Part shown: in pieces, positions 1 through 5,546 of the stretch | Layout: each line of letters starts with the position of its first letter | Position numbering within the stretch: position 1 is the first letter of the stretch | Assembly (NCBI GenBank): GCA_964423545.1 | Contig: CAYRFV010000305.1 | Location: forward strand, 1-6,433 | Direction of reading: 5' to 3' | Source: JALOOE01 sp964423545 | GTDB taxonomy: Bacteria > Chloroflexota > Anaerolineae > CG2-30-64-16 | DNA length: 6,433 bases | Notes under the pieces: model-generated | The model's database searches: none | What the model saw: the letters and a program-made list of their open reading frames with translations, nothing else | Told to the model about the DNA's origin: nothing | Program-made: the position numbers and the translations under genes

Positions 1-273
1 GCGGGTGAAAATCACTTGCTTGGGGCTGGCGGCATTGATGAATCGGGCCACGCGCAGGCGAGCGTTCTCGTAGGCGGCGGTGGCGGTCTCGCTCAGGGTG
101 TGAACGCCGCGATGGACATTGGCGTTCTGCTGGCGATAGTAGCGATCCATCGCCTCGATCACCTGGACGGGCTTCTGTGAGGAAGCGGTGTTGTCCAGGT
201 AGGTCAGCGGCTGGCCGTGAATCTGCTGCGCCAGGATGGGGAAGTCGGCGCGGATGTCGGCGATGGCGGGCAT
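1..273 (-). CDS. sufS: SufS cysteine desulfurase, N-terminal 91 residues (cut by window edge)
   Basis: I translated this open frame by hand from the ATG at 273-271; it stays open to base 1. The protein begins MPAIADIRADFP and contains YLDNTASSQKP (about residues 25-35) and NANVHRGVHTLSETAT (about 50-65). Both are hallmark N-terminal motifs of class II (SufS/CsdA) PLP-dependent cysteine desulfurases of the aminotransferase class V fold. The family is about 400-420 residues, so roughly the first fifth is present; the PLP lysine and the persulfide cysteine lie outside the window. The enzyme takes sulfur from L-cysteine, giving alanine and an enzyme persulfide that feeds the SufBCD scaffold. It is the last visible gene of the operon, 67 bp after the sufD stop. 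No Shine-Dalgarno sequence precedes the ATG; CCCTACT-type repeats fill that position. The start is supported by the match to the family's N-terminus. Confidence 0.96.
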   Translation of the reverse strand, partial: MPAIADIRADFPILAQQIHGQPLTYLDNTASSQKPVQVIEAMDRYYRQQNANVHRGVHTLSETATAAYENARLRVARFINAASPKQVIFTR

Positions 274-280
274 GGTGGGG

Positions 281-301
281 AGTAGGGAGTAGGGAGTAGG
301 G
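281..301. repeat. Heptamer tandem repeat AGTAGGG x3 in the sufD-sufS gap
   Basis: Three perfect head-to-tail copies of AGTAGGG lie at 281-287, 288-294 and 295-301, followed by a degenerate copy (GAGTGG). The tract ends 8 bp before the sufS start codon on the coding strand and occupies the place where a ribosome binding site would be expected. Confidence 0.95.
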
Positions 302-314
302 GAGTGGTCAGCAG

Positions 315-335
315 CCAATAACCAATCTCCAATAA
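315..335. repeat. Heptamer repeat CCAATAA/CCAATCT in the sufD-sufS gap
   Basis: Three phased heptamers read CCAATAA (315-321), CCAATCT (322-328) and CCAATAA (329-335). The A/C alternation gives a 14-bp higher period. The same alternating pair appears, in the opposite orientation, in the sufR-sufC gap at 5453-5501. Confidence 0.93.
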
Positions 336-340
336 CCATT

Positions 341-1651
341 TTATTCCAGCCCTACCCGCCGGGCAATCTCGGCTTCTAGTTTGTGGCGCACGCCCGGCAC
401 CGGCACACGGTTGAGCACTTCCTCGAAGAAGCCGGAGACGATCATGCGCTTGGCCGTCTTGCGGCTGAGGCCGCGCGCCATGAGATAGAACACGTATTCG
501 TCCTGGACTTTGGCGCTGGTGGCGCCGTGCGTGCAGCGCACATCGTCGGCCTGAATCTCCAGGCCGGGGATCGAGTCGGCGCGGGCCTGCTCGGACAGGA
601 TCAGGTTGTCGTTTTTCTGATAGGCGTTGGTCTTTTGGGCGTGCGGCCAAACGTTGATGATGCCTTGGTAGACCGAGCGGCTGGCGTCATCTAGCGCGCC
701 CTTGAAGAGCAGGTCGCTGGTTCCTTGCGGACGTTTGTGCACCTGGTTGGTGTGGTGGTCGATGTGCTGGCGGCCCTGCGGGAAGTAAAGGCCCAGCAAC
801 TCGCCGTGGCTGCCGCGCTCTTCCATGTTCAGGTCGATCCACACCTTGCTCAGCCGGCTGCCCCACGAGGCTTGCAGATGCCGGTAGAGGGCGTCGCGCT
901 GGGCCGAGGCGCGCATGGTGGCGAAATTCCAGGCGCTGGGGTGCAGGTTTTGCAGGTGAAGATAGTGGACGCGGGCGCCGGCCAGCGGGTAGGCCTCGAC
1001 CACCGTGTCGCTCAGCCCGCGCTCTGCCCCCAGATAATCTTCGGCGATGGTCAACTCGCTGTTTTCGTCGCCGATGATGAGGCTGTGATGGAAGGCCGCC
1101 TTGCCTGCGCCGAGGTTGACGATGACCTGGAACGGTTTTTCGACGGCGACATGGCGCGGGATGTAGAGGAACGTGCCGTTCTGCCAGAGGGCGTAGTGCA
1201 GGGCGGCGAATTTGTTGTCGGCGGCCTGCACCTGGCTGCCCAAGTAGGCTCGCACCAATTCCTCGTGCCCATGCAGGGCCGTGCGCAGGTCGCTGAAGAT
1301 GACCCCGCGAGTGGCCAGGGCCGGGTCGAGGTCGGAGTAGACCAGGCTGCCATCCTGGAAAACCAGGGCGCCGGCGCTTTCGATCTTGCTGAGATTGCTG
1401 GACAGCGAGCGCGGCAACTGGCTGCGGCGGCTGGCGGCGGCGGCGGGTTGCGTCTGCAGGCCGAAGCTCTCCAGCTTGAAGCCGGTCAGCCGCGTCCGTC
1501 GCCAGGTTTCTTCGTGATAGGTGGGCCAGGGCATGGCCTCGAACATCTCCCAGGCGGTCTGGCGGGATTGGCGCAGCCATTCGGGTTCGGCCAGGCGCTG
1601 ACCGGTGGCCAGTACTGCCGCTTGGGAAAGCGTATCGGTTTTGAGAGTCAT
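341..1651 (-). CDS. sufD: SufD, scaffold partner of SufB in the SufBCD complex
   Basis: This is a 436-residue protein of the SufB/SufD beta-helix family. SufD pairs with SufB, and with SufC dimers forms the cytoplasmic SufBCD complex on which Fe-S clusters are built. Family signs include DNKFAALHYALWQNGTFLYIP (about residues 145-165), the typical SufB/D core beginning, HIDHHTNQVHKRPQGTSD (about 296-313), and CTHGAT at 373-378. The histidine there (H375) matches the conserved SufD histidine implicated in cluster assembly in E. coli. C373 is the only cysteine I see. I chose the ATG at 1651. A 21-residue upstream extension would need a TTG start at 1714 and would translate repeat DNA. No Shine-Dalgarno sequence precedes the ATG. 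The gene lies 116 bp after sufB and 67 bp before sufS. Length is normal and I see no damage. Confidence 0.96.
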   Translation of the reverse strand: MTLKTDTLSQAAVLATGQRLAEPEWLRQSRQTAWEMFEAMPWPTYHEETWRRTRLTGFKLESFGLQTQPAAAASRRSQLPRSLSSNLSKIESAGALVFQDGSLVYSDLDPALATRGVIFSDLRTALHGHEELVRAYLGSQVQAADNKFAALHYALWQNGTFLYIPRHVAVEKPFQVIVNLGAGKAAFHHSLIIGDENSELTIAEDYLGAERGLSDTVVEAYPLAGARVHYLHLQNLHPSAWNFATMRASAQRDALYRHLQASWGSRLSKVWIDLNMEERGSHGELLGLYFPQGRQHIDHHTNQVHKRPQGTSDLLFKGALDDASRSVYQGIINVWPHAQKTNAYQKNDNLILSEQARADSIPGLEIQADDVRCTHGATSAKVQDEYVFYLMARGLSRKTAKRMIVSGFFEEVLNRVPVPGVRHKLEAEIARRVGLE

Positions 1652-1662
1652 ATCGTGATTTC

Positions 1663-1690
1663 GGATTGCGAATTGCGGATTGCGAAATGT
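1663..1690. repeat. Heptamer repeat GRATTGC upstream of sufD
   Basis: GGATTGC (1663-1669), GAATTGC (1670-1676), GGATTGC (1677-1683) and degenerate GAAATGT (1684-1690) follow in strict 7-bp phase, with a 14-bp G/A alternation. The tract ends 11 bp upstream of the sufD ATG (1649-1651) and replaces any recognisable ribosome binding site. Confidence 0.93.
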
Positions 1691-1703
1691 GGCTTGGCGC
1701 TTT

Positions 1704-1773
1704 TCAACACTCAACGGTCAACATTCAACAATCAACGGCTAACCTGCGACTTGCCACCTGCCGCTTGCTACCC
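1704..1773. repeat. Ten phased heptamers in the sufB-sufD gap, running into the sufB stop codon
   Basis: Five TCAACNN units (1704-1738) are followed without loss of phase by a drifting set: CTAACCT, GCGACTT, GCCACCT, GCCGCTT and GCTACCC (1739-1773). The first five share TCAAC; the later ones share a GCNRCYT-like pattern. Ten 7-bp units stay in register over 70 bp. The last unit contains the sufB stop codon (CTA at 1768-1770, TAG on the coding strand), so the repeat reaches the gene's end. Confidence 0.9.
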
Positions 1774-4404
1774 AATACTTCCTTCCATCTGCAACTGGAT
1801 CAGCCGGTTCATCTCGACGGCATACTCCATTGGCAGCTCTTTCACCAGCGGCTCGATGAACCCGCCGACGATCATGCCCGCGGCCTCGTCCTCGCTGATG
1901 CCGCGGCTGGTCAGGTAGAAAAGCTGTTCCTCACCGATCTTGCTGACTGAGGCCTCGTGGCCGACTTCGACCGCGTCTTCGTCGATCTCGATGTAGGGGT
2001 AGGTGTCGGAGCGAGAGCGTTCGTCGAGGAGAAGGGCGTCGCAGACGACGGTGGATTTGCTGTCCTTGGCGCCTTTGGCCACCTTCAGCAGCCCGCGATA
2101 CGAAGCGCGGCCGCCATCCTTGCTGATCGACTTGGAGATGATCTTGGAGGAGGTGTTGGGCGCGCCATGCACCACCTTACCGCCGGCATCCTGATGCTGC
2201 CCTTTGCCGGCAAAGGCGATGGAAAGAACTTCGCCGTGTGCGCGCTCACCCAGCATGTAGACGGCGGGGTATTTCATGGTGATCTTGCTGTTGTGGACGA
2301 TGAAGCCCTGTGAGACGAAGTTGCCCGTTCCTTCCACCTCGATATCCCAGGTGCGTTCGGCCACGGCCTCAGGTTCGGAAACCGTCACTGGCGCGATCTC
2401 CACGGCCTCAGACAGGGCGATCTGCGAGCGTCCGACCCGGCGATGATACTCTTTGCGCGCCGGTTCGCACGCTTCGGCTTGCTGGCGCAGCCGGGGACTG
2501 ATATGGTCGAACAGGCGTGTGTCGAGGGGGAAGCTCAGCCTGTGGGAGCCATGCGCAGTGGCCTCGATGCCGGCGATGACGACGCGGCGCGGCTGGTCGA
2601 ATTCGGTGTACAGCCGGGGCGTGATCCCCAAGGTGACGAGAAGGCTGGCCACATCCTCCAGTAGGTCGCGGTTGACGGATTTCAAAGCGAAACTACGTGG
2701 GGACTGCACCGTGCCGTCGGCGTCGAGATAGCCGGCGACGAAAGCCAGCCGCTGCGATTCGGGCAGCGACGCCACCCACTGCGGGACGCGCTTGCTGACC
2801 GCCGAGCCGCCGAAGCCGTTGATCTGGAAGAACTCGGCCAACTCCTTGCTGTGCCAGGCAACATGATTGCCGTCCCCTCGCTCAACCGGCTCGACAGTGG
2901 TGACAGCCGTCATCGTCTGCAGCAGTCGTTCCCGCGCCCGATCCTGCACTGGCGTCGAGAAGCCGACCTTGGCCCAGCGCATCACACCCTCGGTTTGGCC
3001 CGCCTGCACCTGGATGTTGCCGTCCCCCAGCCAGTAGCCGAACAGCCACATGATCTCGTCGGTCGTCGCGGTCAAGGGCATCAGACGCGAGTCACGCGTC
3101 CGGCTCACATTCAGACCGGAAACATACTCATTGCCCGAAACGAAGTCCGTCACTAGGGCGGGAAGCTGGAGTTGGTGGGGCCGGCCGTAATCGATCGACG
3201 TGCGTGGGACGATGGCCTCGCGTAGATGGTCGGCGCGGACATAGGCCAGGTGATAGCGTCCGAGTTCTTTCGCCGCCTGCGCATCGTAGACATAGGAGTA
3301 GAAAGGATGGTTGGCGGTCACGCGCACCTTACGTTCACCAATCGCCACCGTCTGCACGGGCTGATAGCCGGAGAAACGTCTGGCCGCCACGCGGCGGAAG
3401 CAGAGGTGGCCTGCGCTTTCATCATACGACAGCACATCTTCGCCCACGTTGACTTGCTCGATGGCTTTGATCCCGTCCGGCGTCGTCACCAACGAGCCTT
3501 CGGCCAGACAACCGAGATTGCCATCGATCCACTCCATCGTCGCGTTCTCATAGGCAACGGCGCGTTTCGTCACCAGGTTATAGACATTGTTCGACCAGTT
3601 CTGGATGGTCGTATAGCGGCAGCGGCCGTTTTTGTGGACGATGATCTCGACCACGGCGCTGTGCAGGCTGTCGCTGGAATAGGTGGGCGCGGTGCAGCCT
3701 TCGATGTAGTGCATGCTGGCGCCTTCGTCCACGATGATCAGCGTGCGCTCGAACTGGCCCATGTTGGCGGCGTTGATGCGGAAATAGGCCTGCAGCGGGA
3801 TTTCGATGTGGACGCCGGGCGGCATGTAGATGAACGACCCGCCCGACCACACGGCGCTGTTGAGGGCGGCGAATTTGTTATCGGTGGGCGGGATGATGGT
3901 GCCGAAATACTTCTTGAACAGCTCGGGGTGCTCGCGCAGGGCGGTGTCGGTGTCCAGGAAGAGCACGCCCTGTTTCTGCCATTCGTCCTTGAGGGAATGG
4001 TAGATTACTTCTGATTCGTACTGGGCGCCTACGCCGGCCAGGAACTTGCGTTCGGCCTCGGGGATGCCCAGGCGGTCGAAAGTCTCTTTGATTTCGCTGG
4101 GCACATCGTCCCAGTTTTTGCCCTGCTTCTCGGCCGGCTTGATGTAGTAATAGATGTCGTCGAAATCGATCGTGCTCAGGTCAGCTCCCCAGGTGGGGGT
4201 CGGGCGCGAGAGGAAGACATCGAGCGCCTTGTGGCGGAACTCGCGCATCCAGTCCGGCTCGTTCTTCATGTCCGAGATCTGATCGATGGTCTCGTGGCTC
4301 AGCCCTTTCTCCGACTTGAAGGCGTATTTCTCTGGCATCGCCCAGCCGTATTTGTAATCTTCTTTCACGCCGGCCAATGCCTGGCGATCTTGTTCGGTTG
4401 CCAT
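1768..4404 (-). CDS. sufB: SufB scaffold protein precursor containing an in-frame intein
   Basis: The precursor is 878 residues: N-extein 1-298, intein 299-705, C-extein 706-878. Removing the intein leaves a 471-residue SufB, the normal family length. SufB is the main scaffold of the SufBCD complex. The N-extein has TDNKFAALNSAVWSGGSFIYMP (about 174-195) and MHYIEGCTAP (231-240); C237 appears to align with a conserved SufB cysteine. The C-extein ends with the family pattern GHEASVSKIGEEQLFYLTSRG (815-835) and a SufB-like MEYAVEMNRLI tail. The E. coli catalytic C405 seems to be replaced by S797 in RSRSDTYP, as I recall for Gram-positive-type SufB. The ATG at 4404 is preceded by AGAGGA ten bases upstream. 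The gene lies 201 bp after sufC. The frame is open throughout, so function depends on protein splicing rather than frame repair. Confidence 0.98.
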   Translation of the reverse strand: MATEQDRQALAGVKEDYKYGWAMPEKYAFKSEKGLSHETIDQISDMKNEPDWMREFRHKALDVFLSRPTPTWGADLSTIDFDDIYYYIKPAEKQGKNWDDVPSEIKETFDRLGIPEAERKFLAGVGAQYESEVIYHSLKDEWQKQGVLFLDTDTALREHPELFKKYFGTIIPPTDNKFAALNSAVWSGGSFIYMPPGVHIEIPLQAYFRINAANMGQFERTLIIVDEGASMHYIEGCTAPTYSSDSLHSAVVEIIVHKNGRCRYTTIQNWSNNVYNLVTKRAVAYENATMEWIDGNLGCLAEGSLVTTPDGIKAIEQVNVGEDVLSYDESAGHLCFRRVAARRFSGYQPVQTVAIGERKVRVTANHPFYSYVYDAQAAKELGRYHLAYVRADHLREAIVPRTSIDYGRPHQLQLPALVTDFVSGNEYVSGLNVSRTRDSRLMPLTATTDEIMWLFGYWLGDGNIQVQAGQTEGVMRWAKVGFSTPVQDRARERLLQTMTAVTTVEPVERGDGNHVAWHSKELAEFFQINGFGGSAVSKRVPQWVASLPESQRLAFVAGYLDADGTVQSPRSFALKSVNRDLLEDVASLLVTLGITPRLYTEFDQPRRVVIAGIEATAHGSHRLSFPLDTRLFDHISPRLRQQAEACEPARKEYHRRVGRSQIALSEAVEIAPVTVSEPEAVAERTWDIEVEGTGNFVSQGFIVHNSKITMKYPAVYMLGERAHGEVLSIAFAGKGQHQDAGGKVVHGAPNTSSKIISKSISKDGGRASYRGLLKVAKGAKDSKSTVVCDALLLDERSRSDTYPYIEIDEDAVEVGHEASVSKIGEEQLFYLTSRGISEDEAAGMIVGGFIEPLVKELPMEYAVEMNRLIQLQMEGSIG
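2290..3510 (-). mobile_element. Intein in SufB with LAGLIDADG homing endonuclease domain (407 residues)
   Basis: The intein covers precursor residues 299-705 and sits between G298 and S706, in the conserved SufB stretch DGNLG / SKITMKYP. All splicing blocks are visible. Block A starts with C299 (CLAEGSLVTTPDG). Block B is RVTANHPFYS, with T363 and H366 of the TxxH motif. Block F is about 681-699 (TWDIEVEGTGNFV). Block G is GFIVHN, with penultimate H704 and terminal N705, followed by nucleophile S706. Two LAGLIDADG-type motifs lie between: LFGYWLGDG (454-462; acidic D461) and FVAGYLDADG (555-564; acidic D563), followed by a block-H-like segment near 571-594. Nothing catalytic is missing, so both splicing and homing activity are plausible, though not shown. 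Non-catalytic cysteines C335 and C646 are also present. Inteins in SufB are known, best studied in Mycobacterium tuberculosis. Confidence 0.97.
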
Positions 4405-4414
4405 TTTGGTTGAA

Positions 4415-4420
4415 TCCTCT
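4415..4420 (-). promoter_or_regulatory. Ribosome binding site of sufB
   Basis: The coding strand reads AGAGGA ten bases before the sufB ATG. It supports the chosen start and contrasts with sufD and sufS, which have no comparable site. Confidence 0.7.
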
Positions 4421-4432
4421 TATTCGTGGTTA

Positions 4433-4512
4433 GTAGAGAGGTAGACAATTAGATAGGTAGATAAGTAGAAAAGTAGATAGGTAGGCAAGTAATTGATTAG
4501 ATGCGTAATTAG
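4433..4512. repeat. Ten phased octamers (GTAGATAR-like) in the sufC-sufB gap
   Basis: Ten consecutive 8-bp units keep phase from 4433 to 4512. Most begin with GTAG or TTAG and follow the pattern GTAGAYAR, alternating between endings such as ATAG and ATAA to give a partial 16-bp period. The tract is AT-rich and purine-rich on the plus strand. It lies 12 bp upstream of the sufB ribosome binding site in the transcribed direction. The period is 8 here, not 7 as in the other gaps. Confidence 0.9.
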
Positions 4513-4568
4513 GTTTAATGGTGAAAATTGATAGTTTTTTTCTCTTATACAACTCTTCTTGACATTTC

Positions 4569-4608
4569 CTTGTCTACCTGTTTCCTTGTTTCCCTGTCTA
4601 CTCCTTTA
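4569..4608. repeat. Octamer repeat CYTGTYTM after sufC, related inversely to the 4433-4512 tract
   Basis: CTTGTCTA, CCTGTTTC, CTTGTTTC and CCTGTCTA follow in 8-bp phase (4569-4600) with a degenerate fifth unit reaching the sufC stop codon. TTGTCTACCT at 4570-4579 is the exact reverse complement of AGGTAGACAA at 4439-4448. The two tracts in this gap are therefore inverted relatives that could pair across a loop of about 120 nt. The 56 bp between them (4513-4568) hold only AT-rich sequence with no gene. Confidence 0.82.
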
Positions 4609-5418
4609 CTGTCCGACCAACTCTGTCTCCACCCAACCGTAGCCGCGCTCTTCCAACACGTGCGCCAGCTCTGGCCCGCCGGTGGTGACGACGCGGCCTT
4701 TGTAGAAGATGCTGACTTTGTCGGGCTTGACATAATTCAAGATGCGTTGATAGTGCGTGATCAGCAGCGCGCCCATGCCGTCAGTCACAAGCTTGTTGAT
4801 GCCATCGGCGACGACGCGCAGGGCGTCGATGTCGAGGCCAGAATCGCTTTCATCGAGGATGGCGATCTTGGGCTGGAGCATGGCCATTTGCAGCACCTCG
4901 CCGCGCTTCTTCTCGCCGCCGCTGAAGCCATCGTTCAGATAGCGCTGGGCGAAGGCCCGGTCGACGTTGAAGCGATCCATCTTTGCCACCAATTCTTTGC
5001 GAAACTCGCGCATCGGCATCAGTTCCGAGCCGATCTCCTTCTTGACCGTGGCGGTTTCGGCCTCGGCCCTGGCCCGGTCCTTGTACCCGCGCACATTGCT
5101 CACGGCCGCGCGCAGGAAATTAGCAAAGCTGACGCCGGGGATGGCGACCGGATATTGGAAGGCCAGGAAGACGCCCAGTTTGGCGCGCTCGTCCGGCTCC
5201 AGGTCGAGAATGCTGGCGCCATCGAGCAGGACCTCGCCGGAGGTGATTTCGTAGTGGGGGTGGCCGGCGATGGCGTAGGCCATGGTGCTCTTGCCGGAGC
5301 CATTCGGCCCCATCAAAGCGTGGACTTCGCCCTGGCGGATGGTCAGGGTTACGCCCTTGAGGATTTCGCTATCACCGACATTGACGTGCAGGTCTTTGAT
5401 TTCGAGAACGGAAGACAT
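4606..5418 (-). CDS. sufC: SufC, ABC-type ATPase of the SufBCD complex
   Basis: This is a 270-residue soluble ABC ATPase with no membrane segments. SufC binds SufB and SufD, and its ATP hydrolysis drives the structural change that exposes the cluster assembly site. Visible motifs are Walker A GPNGSGKST (37-45), Q-loop Q88 in FQYP, ABC signature FSGGEKKR (165-172), Walker B IAILDE (185-190), D-loop SGLD (193-196) and switch histidine H222. The EKKR following the signature and the FQYPVAIPGVSFANFLR segment (87-103) are typical of SufC and separate it from transporter ATPases. The length (about 250-270 is usual) is complete. The ATG at 5418 is preceded by AGGAG 12 bases upstream. The gene follows sufR by 116 bp and precedes sufB by 201 bp. 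Its stop codon lies at the edge of an octamer repeat tract. Confidence 0.98.
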   Translation of the reverse strand: MSSVLEIKDLHVNVGDSEILKGVTLTIRQGEVHALMGPNGSGKSTMAYAIAGHPHYEITSGEVLLDGASILDLEPDERAKLGVFLAFQYPVAIPGVSFANFLRAAVSNVRGYKDRARAEAETATVKKEIGSELMPMREFRKELVAKMDRFNVDRAFAQRYLNDGFSGGEKKRGEVLQMAMLQPKIAILDESDSGLDIDALRVVADGINKLVTDGMGALLITHYQRILNYVKPDKVSIFYKGRVVTTGGPELAHVLEERGYGWVETELVGQ

Positions 5419-5430
5419 GGGAGAAGAAGA

Positions 5431-5435
5431 CTCCT
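5431..5435 (-). promoter_or_regulatory. Probable ribosome binding site of sufC
   Basis: AGGAG on the coding strand lies 12 bases before the sufC ATG. The spacing is slightly long, but it is the only purine-rich site near this start. Confidence 0.55.
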
Positions 5436-5452
5436 GTGGGGGGAGGTGGGTG

Positions 5453-5501
5453 GAGATTCGTTGTTAGGGATTAGTTATTGGAGATCGGTTATCAGAGATT
5501 A
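5453..5501. repeat. Seven phased heptamers, GAGATTR/GTTATTR alternating, in the sufR-sufC gap
   Basis: Seven consecutive 7-bp units occupy exactly 49 bp. Units 1, 3, 5 and 7 follow GAGATTN (GAGATTC, GGGATTA, GAGATCG, GAGATTA). Units 2, 4 and 6 follow GTTATTN (GTTGTTA, GTTATTG, GTTATCA). The real period is therefore 14 bp. The complementary strand reads as the CAATAAC/CAATCTC pair that occurs at 315-335. Confidence 0.93.
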
Positions 5502-5518
5502 GCGCTTCATCAGAGGTG

Positions 5519-5546
5519 AATAACCAATAACCAATTACCAATTACT
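5519..5546. repeat. Four heptamers AATWACY overlapping the sufR stop codon
   Basis: AATAACC occurs at 5519-5525 and 5526-5532, then AATTACC (5533-5539) and AATTACT (5540-5546). The tract is inverted relative to 5453-5501; GTTATTGG at 5474-5481 is the exact complement of CCAATAAC at 5524-5531. On the coding strand the third unit supplies the sufR stop (TAA, 5537-5535), and the repeat encodes the last few residues (SNW) of that frame. Confidence 0.92.

Noticed and set aside
274..340. Rho-independent terminator between suf genes
   Set aside because: None of the gaps has a GC-rich stem followed by a T run on the coding strand; the gaps are repeats.
687..1580. Minus-strand open frame of 297 codons in another frame of sufD
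   Set aside because: Arg/Pro-rich out-of-frame reading of sufD with no family similarity.
1652..1714. N-terminal extension of SufD by 21 residues
   Set aside because: It would start at TTG inside a heptamer tract, and the extra residues are translated repeats.
725..1918. Long plus-strand open frame of 397 codons opposite sufD
   Set aside because: It is antisense to a clear SufD gene, its product has no recognisable family pattern, and its end is translated repeat DNA. GC-rich codons leave the opposite strand open.
3226..4014. Plus-strand open frame of 262 codons opposite sufB
   Set aside because: Antisense shadow of the SufB N-extein and intein; composition is typical of a shadow, rich in V, D, G and H.
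4559..4564. Plus-strand promoter with TTGACA in the sufC-sufB gap
   Set aside because: No reasonable -10 box follows at 16-18 bp and no plus-strand gene lies downstream.
4405..4605. Internal promoter for sufB
   Set aside because: Only weak AT-rich matches such as TTGTCT with GAATAA are present, as expected from AT-rich repeat DNA.
4528..5502. Plus-strand open frame of 324 codons opposite sufC
   Set aside because: It covers sufC on the other strand and begins and ends in repeat-filled gaps; no protein family is visible.
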